NCBI GenBank assembly: GCA_025359985.1 | Contig: JANYDB010000038.1 | Location: 1-64,000, forward strand | Length of the DNA: 64,000 nt | Origin: Burkholderiales bacterium | Lineage (GTDB): Bacteria > Pseudomonadota > Gammaproteobacteria > Burkholderiales > Usitatibacteraceae | Reading direction: 5' to 3' | In this document: positions 46,426 through 55,239 of the stretch, in pieces | Layout: each line of letters starts with the position of its first letter | Position numbering within the stretch: the first letter of the stretch is position 1 | The notes under the pieces: model-generated | Seen by the model: only the letters and a program-made list of their open reading frames with translations | Told to the model about the DNA's origin: nothing | Databases searched by the model: none | Program-made: the position numbers and the translations under genes

Positions 46426-47304
46426 TCATAACGGCAGCTTTAGCAGGGGCTCACCCATGCGAATCATCGTGCCGGTTTTTATGTTTTCACAAAGTTCAAA
46501 GCCTGCGGGGACAAAAATGATGATAGTGGAGCCATGCTGGAACCAGCCCATCTCTTCACCTTTTTGGAAAGTGGCATGACAGGCCATGATGTGGGGGCCG
46601 CGATATTTCAGGTGCAGCAAAATATTCAAAAAATGCAGCCGAATGCTGGCGACCAGTACGGCCGCAACCGGCACCAGCGTAACCAGATAGGCGTGGTGAG
46701 CCGGGTCGTGCAACTGGCATCGAATCACGGCGCGTTCATTTTTGCAAAATAGTTTTTCGACGCGCTTTAACGCAATCGGATTAACGTTCCAGGTATCACC
46801 GGAAATATAGTTAACCTCATTCACGGTGCAATCATAGGGTGCATGAAAACGGTGGTACATAGTCGCCGTCAGGCGCAGTGTAATGTATTGCCCGTCGCGA
46901 TAAGTGTTCACCCAATCGTCAGTGCCCATTAGGTCCTGCAGCGTATAGGGGAAACCTTTCGCCTGGATCAGACGATCACCCTCAATTCGGCCACACATGC
47001 CCACGATGCCGTCACTGGGGCTAGTCATGATTAATGGGGAATCCGCCACCGGGCGCGCGCCCGCCTTCAGCTCACGTGTGAAGCAATCATGAAGGCTGTC
47101 AAATTTTGTTTTTTTCGCTTCACTTAAATCAAGATCGGAAAAATACTGCCACGCGTTAATGGATAGATCGCGCACCAGCGGTTGCGTGATTTGACTAAAC
47201 CAGCCCATGAATCGCGTCAACAATTGGCGAGGAATGCGGTTAGTGAGTAGGAAATTGAGATCTTCCTGTTGAAGGATTTTTTTCAATACAGTACGGGCAG
47301 TCAT
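46426..47304 (-). CDS. psd: phosphatidylserine decarboxylase
   Basis: About 292 residues. Makes phosphatidylethanolamine in the inner membrane. The proenzyme cleaves itself at the Ser of GST (WFQHGSTIIIF, near residue 252) to make the pyruvoyl group. YHRFHAPYDCTVNEV with its His and SPSDGIVG are typical of the PSD-I type. The ATG at 47304 is preceded by a GTG at 47307; either could start. It is divergent from the class III aminotransferase gene with only about 54 bases between the two starts. Confidence 0.95.
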   Translation of the reverse strand: MTARTVLKKILQQEDLNFLLTNRIPRQLLTRFMGWFSQITQPLVRDLSINAWQYFSDLDLSEAKKTKFDSLHDCFTRELKAGARPVADSPLIMTSPSDGIVGMCGRIEGDRLIQAKGFPYTLQDLMGTDDWVNTYRDGQYITLRLTATMYHRFHAPYDCTVNEVNYISGDTWNVNPIALKRVEKLFCKNERAVIRCQLHDPAHHAYLVTLVPVAAVLVASIRLHFLNILLHLKYRGPHIMACHATFQKGEEMGWFQHGSTIIIFVPAGFELCENIKTGTMIRMGEPLLKLPL

Positions 47305-47358
47305 CACACGGTAACTTTTCTGTCTTTAGATAGACGATCAAATGAAATAGAGGAAATC

Positions 47359-49020
47359 ATGGAAGAAAACTTTATGTTGATGGCCGCCGGTGCCGTAACG
47401 ATAGCTGCCACCTTAACTAGCGCGGCACCGAAGGTGATTCAGCGACTGCAATTGTCGAAAGCCAAGCATCCATCGCTTACCGGACACTCGCGCATGGCCA
47501 GACGAGTCGCAGCGCTGGTGCCGTTTTATGAATATGGAGATGAGCGTTTTTTTCGTTCTGACGATGCGCCTGATGAGATTGCGGCGCTGCGGCGAGCAGC
47601 TTTTATTCGGCTGGCGGCACTTTATCGCGAACGCTACACCCACACCGTTGCCATGACGGCCGCAATCGCAGACAGCATTCCTGATTTGGAATTTACCAAT
47701 CATTATCGGGTGCCGTTTCAATATCGAAATCTGGTTCGCGCCGAGCTTAAAGTTGGCGCATTTTTGAGCGCCTCGGCAGGCGTTACCGTGACCGATATGG
47801 ATGGCAATATTTTCTATGATCTGGCCGGCTCTTATGGTGTAAATATTTTTGGCTACGATTTTTATAAGGGCTGTTTGACTCGCGCCTCGGCACGCGCCGC
47901 AGCACTCGGCCCCGTCTTGGGCGGATACCATCCGGTGGTCGCCGATAACGTTGAACGGCTTAAACGGATATCGGGATTTAATGCTGTCTCGTTTCACATG
48001 TCGGGCACCGAGGCGGTAATGCAGGCGGTACGGCTCGCGCGCTACCATACCAAGCGATCGCATCTGGTGAGATTCTGCGGCGCCTATCACGGCTGGTGGG
48101 GCGACGTTCAGCCGGGCGTGGGCAATCCGATCCCGGCGCGCGAAACTTACACGCTCAAAGAAATGGATAATGATTCGCTGCGGGTATTGCGCAACCGCGC
48201 TGATATTGCCTGTGTGCTGATCAATCCGCTGCAGGCGCTGCATCCCAACAAGGGGGCACCGGGGGACTCGACACTGGTGGATAGTTCGCGCCGCGCAGGC
48301 TTTGATCGCGTGGCCTACACAACTTGGCTCAAACAATTGCGTGCTGTTTGTACTGAGCGAAATATCGTGCTGATTTTTGATGAAGTATTTGTCGGTTTCA
48401 GGCTCGCACCCGGAGGCGCACAGGAATATTTCGGCGTTCATGCCGATATGGTCACTTACGGCAAAACTCTGGGCGGCGGCCTCCCGGTTGGTGTGCTGTG
48501 CGGACGCCGTGATTTGATGAAACGCTTTCGCGATGATCGTCCGGCTGATATTGCTTTTGCGCGCGGCACTTTTAATGCGCATCCCTATGTGATGACGGCG
48601 ATGAATGAATTTTTGCTGCAGCTTGAAACGCCCGAAATTATCGATATTTATGACGGCTTGGATGAGCGCTGGAACAAACGTGCTGCATGTTTGAATGCGC
48701 AACTCAAACAGGCGGGCGTGCCGGTTGCAGTGGCCAACCTGTCGTCGATATGGACGGTCTTCTACACCCAGCCTTCGCGCTATAACTGGATGTTCCAATA
48801 CTATTTGCGTGCTGAGGGGCTGGCGCTGAGTTGGGTGGGCACCGGCCGCCTTATCTTCAGTCTCAATTACACCGATGCCGAATTTGCAGCCGTTATGCAG
48901 CGCTTTATAAGTGCCGCCAAAACCATGCATAACGATGGGTGGTGGTGGGCAAATCCTGCGTTGACCAATAAAGCAATTAAACGTCAGGTACTGCGCGAAA
49001 TGATTGCAACGCGTTTCTGA
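47359..49020 (+). CDS. atypical class III aminotransferase (glutamate-1-semialdehyde aminotransferase-like)
   Basis: 553 residues. The PLP enzyme core includes SFHMSGTEAVMQAVRLAR, CGAYHGWW, LIFDEVFVGFRLAPGG (Asp that contacts the ring) and TYGKTLGGGLPVG with the Schiff-base Lys. It carries an N-terminal extension of about 120 residues with a hydrophobic start (MLMAAGAVTIAATLTSAAP), which could be a membrane anchor; this is not part of HemL. The tail (FYTQPSRYNWMFQYYLRAE) is also unlike HemL, so I would not call it heme synthesis. Start: ATG 47359 behind GAGGAA. Its neighbourhood (psd, glycosyltransferase) suggests a lipid or envelope substrate. Confidence 0.85.
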   Translation: MEENFMLMAAGAVTIAATLTSAAPKVIQRLQLSKAKHPSLTGHSRMARRVAALVPFYEYGDERFFRSDDAPDEIAALRRAAFIRLAALYRERYTHTVAMTAAIADSIPDLEFTNHYRVPFQYRNLVRAELKVGAFLSASAGVTVTDMDGNIFYDLAGSYGVNIFGYDFYKGCLTRASARAAALGPVLGGYHPVVADNVERLKRISGFNAVSFHMSGTEAVMQAVRLARYHTKRSHLVRFCGAYHGWWGDVQPGVGNPIPARETYTLKEMDNDSLRVLRNRADIACVLINPLQALHPNKGAPGDSTLVDSSRRAGFDRVAYTTWLKQLRAVCTERNIVLIFDEVFVGFRLAPGGAQEYFGVHADMVTYGKTLGGGLPVGVLCGRRDLMKRFRDDRPADIAFARGTFNAHPYVMTAMNEFLLQLETPEIIDIYDGLDERWNKRAACLNAQLKQAGVPVAVANLSSIWTVFYTQPSRYNWMFQYYLRAEGLALSWVGTGRLIFSLNYTDAEFAAVMQRFISAAKTMHNDGWWWANPALTNKAIKRQVLREMIATRF

Positions 49021-49043
49021 ATAACTCCGCCGTTGCGGGGTTA

Positions 49044-49080
49044 AAAACGCCTCGCGCCTGATGGCGCGGAGCGTTTTTTT
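49044..49080 (+). terminator. rho-independent terminator after the class III aminotransferase
   Basis: AAAACGCCTCGCGCC pairs with GGCGCGGAGCGTTTT (two mismatched positions in a 15-pair stem, four-base loop) and is followed by a run of seven Ts. The A tract on the left makes it usable also for the convergent gene. Confidence 0.85.
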
Positions 49081-49107
49081 ATACATTTGCCCCATCAAGC
49101 CGGTAAA

Positions 49108-49737
49108 TCAAATTTGTGGCGCTTTGGGCTTCATGCCCATCGGGTCAATCAATTCACCGCGCAGCAAATAAAGCGGTGCTTTGTAGTAAAGCTTAACGTC
49201 ATGAAATGGATCCGTAATAATTTTTGTAGCCCACACCAGACCGGTTTGCATATCCTGCAAATAAAACAGATGGAAGGTGCGAAATAACAGGCCGGCCGCG
49301 CCAAGATAAAGCCAGATGTAGGCCATATGCCGTATAAATTCTTCCGGGTTCTGATGTAGCGTGAACAGCCCGAACAGAGTGGGATTGAAGTAAAGCACGA
49401 CCGGTGATAACGCCCAGATCGCCATCAGCACTATCTTGCGACGCAGGTTGTAGCCGACCTTGATCTCTTCTTTATGTTCATGCGTCGCGTGGTTCACGAC
49501 GTCATAATCTTTGGGCTCGAAAAAAAAGTGTCCGGATTGGCGGCTGACCATCGCCACCAGCCACGCCAGTAACGCAGCCGCCGCCGGGTCCGAAAACAGC
49601 AACGCATACGCACCGATAAAGCTCAGAGCGCTGACCAAATGAAGTGATTGATTGATCCGGCTATGGTGATAATAGCGATGGTCGTCCCAACGCTGCTCTT
49701 TGAGGCATGCAAAGAAGGTTTTGAAAAACGGGCGCAT
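49108..49737 (-). CDS. multipass membrane protein, Mpo1/DUF962-like features
   Basis: About 209 residues with roughly four membrane segments: SALSFIGAYALLFS, AAALLAWLVAMVS, IVLMAIWALSPVVLYF and MAYIWLYLGAAGLLF. A His-rich loop (DDHRYYHHSRINQSLHLV) before the first helix and GHFFFEPKDYDVVNHATHEH after the second resemble the His motifs of Mpo1/DUF962 iron dioxygenases that degrade fatty acids by one carbon, but the match is weak and I assign no function. The ATG at 49737 is chosen for its ribosome site (AAAGGATG, 5 bases upstream). It is convergent with the aminotransferase gene. Confidence 0.75.
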   Translation of the reverse strand: MRPFFKTFFACLKEQRWDDHRYYHHSRINQSLHLVSALSFIGAYALLFSDPAAAALLAWLVAMVSRQSGHFFFEPKDYDVVNHATHEHKEEIKVGYNLRRKIVLMAIWALSPVVLYFNPTLFGLFTLHQNPEEFIRHMAYIWLYLGAAGLLFRTFHLFYLQDMQTGLVWATKIITDPFHDVKLYYKAPLYLLRGELIDPMGMKPKAPQI

Positions 49738-49921
49738 TGAGTCATCCTTTGATGGTTGGCAAATCATTTCCTGTGTCCTACAGGTTATATTTTTACTACG
49801 CCAACATGATCAAAATATGACAAGCGACTGAACAGCCATGAAATTTTTATGTCTTTCACTTTACGACAACGGTTGAAGCCGTGCCCACAGCAACTGCCGA
49901 CATGATTAAAGCGGACGGATT

Positions 49922-50470
49922 TTATTTTGCCCGAGGTAAATATTTATCGGTTTTTATGCCGCGTTCGTTGAGCATGCGCTCTTGATCGATACGTTTTTGT
50001 TCAGCCAGCACGCGGGCCTCGGCCTCACGTACGGCCGCCTTTTGATTGCGCTCTTCTTGCTCAGACGCCAATTTTTTAGTTTCAGCCGCCGCGGCCGCAA
50101 TGCGTTCATTTTCCAGGCGGTGCTGATGACCCCGATAACCCGTAATCGAAAAATAGCCAATGGCAAAAATGATCGTCAGCGCAAGACCAATCTTGGGATA
50201 GGAAAAGCTTTCGTGCTTTTTGGCGGCCGACTTTGGTCGAGCCGACTCTTCACGAACTTGTTGTAAATGCACATCGTATTGAGCGCGCCGTTCTCTATCG
50301 GACAGGGTTTCATGCGCTTCATGAACCGCGGCCGTAGCGGCCTGCTTTTCATCTGGCGTCATGTCCGGGTCTTGGGCGATTTCTCGCTGGCGTGCCTGAG
50401 AAGCACGTGCTATTGACGCGGCTGGCGCGTTATCGGGCAAATTTAAAATATCGTAAAAATCTTCGTTCAT
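49922..50470 (-). CDS. membrane-anchored J-domain-like protein lacking HPD
   Basis: 182 residues. The first ~65 residues look like a J domain (FYDILNLPDNAPAASIARAS to ETLSDRERRAQYDVHL). The essential HPD is replaced by QDPDMTPDE, so the His that activates DnaK ATPase is missing. One membrane helix follows (IGLALTIIFAIGYFSITGY, about residues 93-111), and then a strongly charged coiled coil of about 55 residues (ENERIAAAAAETKKLASEQE). The protein is probably a scaffold, not an active DnaK co-chaperone. It is alone on its strand between the DUF962-like gene and hemW. Confidence 0.82.
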   Translation of the reverse strand: MNEDFYDILNLPDNAPAASIARASQARQREIAQDPDMTPDEKQAATAAVHEAHETLSDRERRAQYDVHLQQVREESARPKSAAKKHESFSYPKIGLALTIIFAIGYFSITGYRGHQHRLENERIAAAAAETKKLASEQEERNQKAAVREAEARVLAEQKRIDQERMLNERGIKTDKYLPRAK

Positions 50471-50604
50471 GGTAAGTGCGTCAACCTATAAATTTTTGGA
50501 TAAAATATTTTGTATGCTGAGTGTACCTTAAGCAAACCCTGATCAAGTGCTACGAACGCCTCAATAGTGCAAACCCGGCAAAAGTCTCAAACACCGCGCC
50601 CGCG

Positions 50605-51831
50605 CTAGAGTCTAGGCAGAAACAATTCCAGCAGGTCATTCAGAAATAACCGGCCTTTGGCCGTTGGCTTGTTGTGCAGATGATCGCTTTCAAGCAGGCC
50701 TCGGGACACGGCCTTCTCCAGTTCGCGCGAAATGACTGAAATAGGCAGGCAGGTGCGTTCAACAAATAAGGTGTTTGAAAAACCTTCGGTTAAGCGCAAT
50801 GCATTGAGCATGAATTCAAACGGCAGCTCTGCAGGCGCGATCATTTTTTCTTCCTGATTACTCAATCCCAATGCAGCTTGTTCCATATAGGTTTTGGGTT
50901 GTTTAAAGCGCGTTTCGCGGGTAATGCCGCGCGTAGGATCAGGATAAGAAATTTTTCCATGTGCGCCTGCGCCGATGCCGACATAGTCACCGAATTGCCA
51001 GTAATTCATATTGTGTCTGGCGCGTTTACCCGCTCTGGCGTAAGCCGAGGTCTCGTACTGTTCATAACTTGCCGTCTTTAATTTTTCAGCAATCATGTCC
51101 TGCATATCGGCAGCCAATTCATCATCGGGTAGCGGCGGCGGGAAACGATAGAACAGCGTATTGGGCTCAAGCGTCAGATGATAAATCGATAAATGATGAG
51201 TATTAAACGAGAGTGCGGTTTCAATATCCGCAGCACACTCGGCAAGGGTTTGATTTGGCAGCGCAAACATCACGTCCAAATTGATATTATCGAAATTATT
51301 TTGCGCAATCGCGATAGCGCGTTTTGCCTCGTCATCATTATGTACTCGGCCCAGCGCTTGCAAATGCGTTGCGTTGAAACTCTGAATGCCGATGGATAGA
51401 CGGTTCACACCCGCATCACGATAGCCGCGAAATTTCTCCGACTCAAAAGTGCCCGGGTTCGCCTCCAGCGTTATTTCAGCTTCTGCATCCAGCGGTACGC
51501 GAGCGCGCACTGCGGCGAGGATGGCATCAATACCCGCCGCCGACAATAAGCTTGGCGTGCCTCCGCCAAAGAAAACCGAATAAACACGTCGGCCCCAAAT
51601 TTTGGGCAAAGCATATTCAAGATCAGAGATCAGACAATCAATATAGCGCTGCTCAGGTATCACGCCTTTAGCTTCATGGCTATTGAAATCACAATAGGGA
51701 CATTTGCGAACACACCAGGGGATGTGAATATAGAGCGAGAGTGGCGGCAAAATAGAAAGGCTTATCTGGCGCGGCGTTCCAAGCATAATTGGCTGTGAAG
51801 ACCCGCCAATACTAGCGTTTGTAATTTTCAT
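50605..51831 (-). CDS. hemW: radical SAM protein HemW (heme chaperone)
   Basis: About 408 residues. The 4Fe-4S/SAM motif CVRKCPYCDFNSH (CxxxCxxC) sits near the N-terminus, followed by FFGGGTPSLLSA and RLSIGIQSFN. The C-terminal HemN-like extension is present (NYWQFGDYVGIGAGAHGKI). HemW binds heme and is distinct from coproporphyrinogen dehydrogenase. The ATG at 51831 begins one base after the rdgB stop with AGGT upstream, so hemW follows rdgB in one operon; the frame upstream overlaps rdgB and is not used. Confidence 0.93.
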   Translation of the reverse strand: MKITNASIGGSSQPIMLGTPRQISLSILPPLSLYIHIPWCVRKCPYCDFNSHEAKGVIPEQRYIDCLISDLEYALPKIWGRRVYSVFFGGGTPSLLSAAGIDAILAAVRARVPLDAEAEITLEANPGTFESEKFRGYRDAGVNRLSIGIQSFNATHLQALGRVHNDDEAKRAIAIAQNNFDNINLDVMFALPNQTLAECAADIETALSFNTHHLSIYHLTLEPNTLFYRFPPPLPDDELAADMQDMIAEKLKTASYEQYETSAYARAGKRARHNMNYWQFGDYVGIGAGAHGKISYPDPTRGITRETRFKQPKTYMEQAALGLSNQEEKMIAPAELPFEFMLNALRLTEGFSNTLFVERTCLPISVISRELEKAVSRGLLESDHLHNKPTAKGRLFLNDLLELFLPRL

Positions 51832-51832
51832 A

Positions 51833-52435
51833 TTACCTGCCATTGATGACAAGCTGCTGCAGTTTTTTAGTGAGCTGCTGCATCGCGAGGCCACGGTGAC
51901 TCATGCGGTTTTTGATGTCTTCGGGAAGCTCAGCCGCAGTGCGGCCTTGCTCAGGCACCCAAAAATAAGGGTCGTAGCCAAAACCACTGATACCTCGCGG
52001 TACGTCTATAATTTCGCCATGCCACTCGCCATCGGCAAACACCGGATGCGGATCATCCGCATGCATCACCAGCACCAGTACACTGTAGTAAAAGGCGCGG
52101 CGGTCAGTGTGCCCCTTGAGTGCTGCGATCAGCTTTTCATTATTGTATTGATCCGATTTTGGCTCGCCCGCATAGCGAGCTGAAAATACTCCCGGAGCAC
52201 CGCCGAGCACTGGAACACAGAGGCCAGAATCATCCGCCAGCGCGGGCAAACCCGTGACATGCGAGGCGTGGCGCGCTTTTGTCAGAGCGTTTTCAATAAA
52301 TGTTGCATATGGCTCGTCGGCGTCGGTGACGCCCAGCTCAGTTTGCGGCACAGCGATGAATTCAAAAGGCGCCAGCAATGTCGAGAATTCGCGGAGCTTA
52401 CCTGGATTGCTGCTGGCGATAACGATAGTTTTCAT
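51833..52435 (-). CDS. rdgB: XTP/dITP diphosphatase (non-canonical purine NTPase)
   Basis: 200 residues. Removes deaminated purine nucleotides (XTP, dITP) from the pool. Begins [17 protein letters not shown], then [24 protein letters not shown] and [11 protein letters not shown], all family hallmarks. The start is set at 52435 although the frame runs further upstream. It is followed by hemW with a one-base gap. A GATAAAAT just before the ATG (about 52441) could be a -10, giving an unusually short or absent leader. Confidence 0.95.
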   Translation of the reverse strand: MKTIVIASSNPGKLREFSTLLAPFEFIAVPQTELGVTDADEPYATFIENALTKARHASHVTGLPALADDSGLCVPVLGGAPGVFSARYAGEPKSDQYNNEKLIAALKGHTDRRAFYYSVLVLVMHADDPHPVFADGEWHGEIIDVPRGISGFGYDPYFWVPEQGRTAAELPEDIKNRMSHRGLAMQQLTKKLQQLVINGR

Positions 52436-52488
52436 AACCCATTTTATCCCGCGAAAGCGCATTGCCGAACCGGGATGCTGCATTGCGG

Positions 52489-52494
52489 TAAAAT
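52489..52494 (+). promoter_or_regulatory. -10 element (TAAAAT) for the gap gene
   Basis: GCGGTAAAATTAG lies about 45 bases before the gap start codon. A TTGCCG at 52462-52467 is a possible -35 but with 21 bases of spacing, longer than usual. Confidence 0.4.
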
Positions 52495-52537
52495 TAGCTA
52501 TTCAGTCCCCATTATCAACCGCTCCCAGGAACATAAA

Positions 52538-53551
52538 ATGACAATTCGCGTTGCTATCAATGGCTATGGCCGTATTGGCCGCAATATTCTTCGCGCTCAT
52601 TACGAGAGCCATAAAAAGCACGACATCCAAATCGTCGCAATCAACGATCTGGGGCCGGTGGAAACCAATGCGCACCTGACCCGTCACGATACCGCGCATG
52701 GCAAATTTCCGGGCACGGTTGCGGTTGAGGGTGAATTTTTAATTGTTAACGGTGACAAGATTAAAGTCTTTGCGCAGCGCGATCCCGCGCTGATTCCGTG
52801 GGGCGCATTAAATGTAGATGTCGTACTCGAATGCACCGGATTTTTCACTACTAAAGAAAAAGCCTCGGCGCACATTAAGGGCGGCGCCCAAAAAGTCATC
52901 ATCTCGGCACCTGGCGGCAAAGATGTGGATGCCACTATCGTTTATGGCGTAAACCACCGCGTGCTAACTAGCGCGATGACAGTCATCTCCAATGCGAGTT
53001 GCACCACAAACTGTTTGGCCCCGCTGGTTAAACCACTGAATGACAAAATTGGCGTGATCAACGGTTTGATGACCACCGTGCATGCGTACACCAACGATCA
53101 GGTATTAACAGACGTCATGCACGAGGATTTACGTCGTGCGCGTTCGGCCACCATGTCGATGATTCCAACCAAGACCGGCGCGGCCACTGCGGTCGGCTTA
53201 GTGTTGCCGGAACTGAACGGCAAGCTGGACGGTTATGCGATTCGCGTACCGACAATCAATGTCTCCATTGTGGATTTGAGCTTTATTGCCGCGCGTGACA
53301 CGACCGTTGATGAGGTCAATGCGGTGATGAAAGCGGCGTCTGAAACACCCGGCATGCAAGGTATTCTGGCGTATAACACTGCACCGCTGGTGTCGATTGA
53401 TTTCAACCATGATAGCCACTCATCCAGTTTTGATGCAACACTGACTAAGGTGTCGGGACGGCTGGTGAAAGTCTCAAGCTGGTACGACAACGAGTGGGGC
53501 TTCAGCAATCGCATGCTGGATACAACTGTCGCCTTAATGACCGCAAAATAA
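52538..53551 (+). CDS. gap: glyceraldehyde-3-phosphate dehydrogenase
   Basis: 337 residues. Oxidises glyceraldehyde 3-phosphate with NAD(P) and phosphate in glycolysis/gluconeogenesis. [16 protein letters not shown] is the Rossmann start; [17 protein letters not shown] holds the catalytic Cys; [16 protein letters not shown] ends it. Start ATG 52538 with CAGGAA upstream; the frame is open much further upstream, but that region is rdgB on the other strand. It leads the gap-DUF6356-pgk-pyk run. Confidence 0.97.
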   Translation: MTIRVAINGYGRIGRNILRAHYESHKKHDIQIVAINDLGPVETNAHLTRHDTAHGKFPGTVAVEGEFLIVNGDKIKVFAQRDPALIPWGALNVDVVLECTGFFTTKEKASAHIKGGAQKVIISAPGGKDVDATIVYGVNHRVLTSAMTVISNASCTTNCLAPLVKPLNDKIGVINGLMTTVHAYTNDQVLTDVMHEDLRRARSATMSMIPTKTGAATAVGLVLPELNGKLDGYAIRVPTINVSIVDLSFIAARDTTVDEVNAVMKAASETPGMQGILAYNTAPLVSIDFNHDSHSSSFDATLTKVSGRLVKVSSWYDNEWGFSNRMLDTTVALMTAK

Positions 53552-53629
53552 GCGCGCCGCTGACTAAATTGCAAAGCTATAGCTGCAAAGACCAGATGTT
53601 CAAAACAGGTTTCATTTCTATAGGGTTCA

Positions 53630-53926
53630 ATGATGAGCAATCCCTTTACCAAGCATCCCAATGCGGTCAACGAAACCTACACCGCGCATCTGGCTTTCGC
53701 TTTAAAGTTCGGCTTTAAAATGACGTTGGGAGGTTTGGCGGCAATGATTCATGCCCTATTTCCGTTCCTGTTTATTCGTACTTCAAGCAACATTTGTGAT
53801 GAACTGCAAGTGATGCGGTCTCAATCGTCGGCGCGCGCGAAACAAATGCTCGCCACCACCAACGCCACCAGCACCTCCAATGCCTCCAGTACCTCCAGCA
53901 CTATTACGCCGCCTCACACTTCTTAA
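53630..53926 (+). CDS. DUF6356-like small membrane protein
   Basis: 98 residues. NPFTKHPNAVNETYTAHLAFAL then a membrane segment (MTLGGLAAMIHALFPFLF) match the short DUF6356 proteins of proteobacteria, of unknown role. The last ~27 residues are Ser/Thr/Ala/Asn repeats (TSTSNASSTSSTITPP) encoded by short tandem units of the kind GCCACCAGCACCTCC; homologues I recall stop earlier. Start ATG 53630 (or 53633) with AGGG upstream. It lies between gap and pgk on the same strand. Confidence 0.75.
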   Translation: MMSNPFTKHPNAVNETYTAHLAFALKFGFKMTLGGLAAMIHALFPFLFIRTSSNICDELQVMRSQSSARAKQMLATTNATSTSNASSTSSTITPPHTS

Positions 53927-53957
53927 TCGATTTTGTCATTTTTAGACTCTGCTTTCT

Positions 53958-55145
53958 ATGAGCTTTCAATTCAAACGCATGGTCGATCTTAATCTCGCCG
54001 GTAAACGCGTATTCATTCGAGCGGACCTGAACGTGCCGCAGGACGATGCGGGCAATATTACCGACGACACGAGGATTCGCGCCTCGATTCCAGCCATTGA
54101 ATTTGCACTCAAAGCTGGGGCCGCAGTGATGGTGACATCACACCTGGGTCGCCCGGCAGAAGGTGAATTCAAGCGCGCGGATTCATTGGCGCCGATTGCC
54201 AATCACATGACTGCATTAATGCATCGTGAGGTGCCCTTGCTAACCCATTGGCTCGACCAGGTTGAGGTTGCGCCAGGCAACCTGGTTCTTCTCGAAAACT
54301 GCCGTATGAACATAGGCGAGAAAAAAAACACGGACGAGCTCGCAAAAAAAATGGCGGCGCTTTGCGATATCTATGTCAACGATGCTTTCGGTACGGCCCA
54401 TCGCGCCGAGGCAACAACTCACGGCATTGCCAAATTTGCAAAAATTGCGTGTGCCGGCCCGTTGCTCGCGGCGGAGCTGGATGCGCTGAGCGCGGCGCTG
54501 TTAAACCCCAAACGTCCGCTGGTGGCCATCGTGGCAGGCTCGAAGGTATCAACCAAACTCACGATCCTGAAATCACTCGCTGAAAAAGTCGATCAACTCG
54601 TCGTAGGCGGCGGCATTGCCAATACTTTTTTATTGGCAAAAGGGTTCCCCATCGGCAAATCATTGGCCGAGCCTTTACTGGTCAGCGAAGCCCAAGACAT
54701 TATCGACCTAATGGCAGCCCGAAGGTCAGACGTGCCGATTCCGGTTGATGTCGTATGCGGAAAAGAATTCTCGGCCACTGCCACAGCAGTCACCAAACCC
54801 GCAAACGAAGTAGCGGCTGACGATATGATTTTTGATGTAGGCCCTGAAACCGCCAGGATGTTTGCCGCGATCATGAAAGACGCGGGCACGATAGTCTGGA
54901 ATGGCCCCATCGGTGTTTTCGAGTTTGCGCAATTTGGTCACGGCACTGAAACGCTTGCTCATGCGATTGCCGACTCTGCCGCGTTTTCAATTGCAGGCGG
55001 CGGTGACACTCTAGCCGCGATTGCGAAGTATGGTGTGGCTAAAAAAATATCCTATATTTCAACCGGTGGCGGAGCGTTCCTGGAATTTCTGGAAGGCAAG
55101 CCGCTACCCGCTGTTGAGATACTGGTGCAACGTGCACGCGATTAA
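53958..55145 (+). CDS. pgk: phosphoglycerate kinase
   Basis: 395 residues. Transfers phosphate from 1,3-bisphosphoglycerate to [74 protein letters not shown] and [14 protein letters not shown] run in the expected order. 31 bases after the DUF6356 gene and 94 bases ahead of pyk. Confidence 0.98.
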   Translation: MSFQFKRMVDLNLAGKRVFIRADLNVPQDDAGNITDDTRIRASIPAIEFALKAGAAVMVTSHLGRPAEGEFKRADSLAPIANHMTALMHREVPLLTHWLDQVEVAPGNLVLLENCRMNIGEKKNTDELAKKMAALCDIYVNDAFGTAHRAEATTHGIAKFAKIACAGPLLAAELDALSAALLNPKRPLVAIVAGSKVSTKLTILKSLAEKVDQLVVGGGIANTFLLAKGFPIGKSLAEPLLVSEAQDIIDLMAARRSDVPIPVDVVCGKEFSATATAVTKPANEVAADDMIFDVGPETARMFAAIMKDAGTIVWNGPIGVFEFAQFGHGTETLAHAIADSAAFSIAGGGDTLAAIAKYGVAKKISYISTGGGAFLEFLEGKPLPAVEILVQRARD

Positions 55146-55239
55146 ATCACGACTGTCTGCCCGACCATTTACGCATAAAACATGACGCAAATAGCTACTT
55201 CCCGCTCATTCACGAAACTCATTACAAGGCCATTACGTT

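Noticed and set aside
47413-49098. Open frame of 561 codons on the minus strand opposite the class III aminotransferase
   Set aside because: Long, but the plus strand carries all PLP-enzyme motifs. The minus-strand protein is rich in His, Cys and Arg and matches no family.
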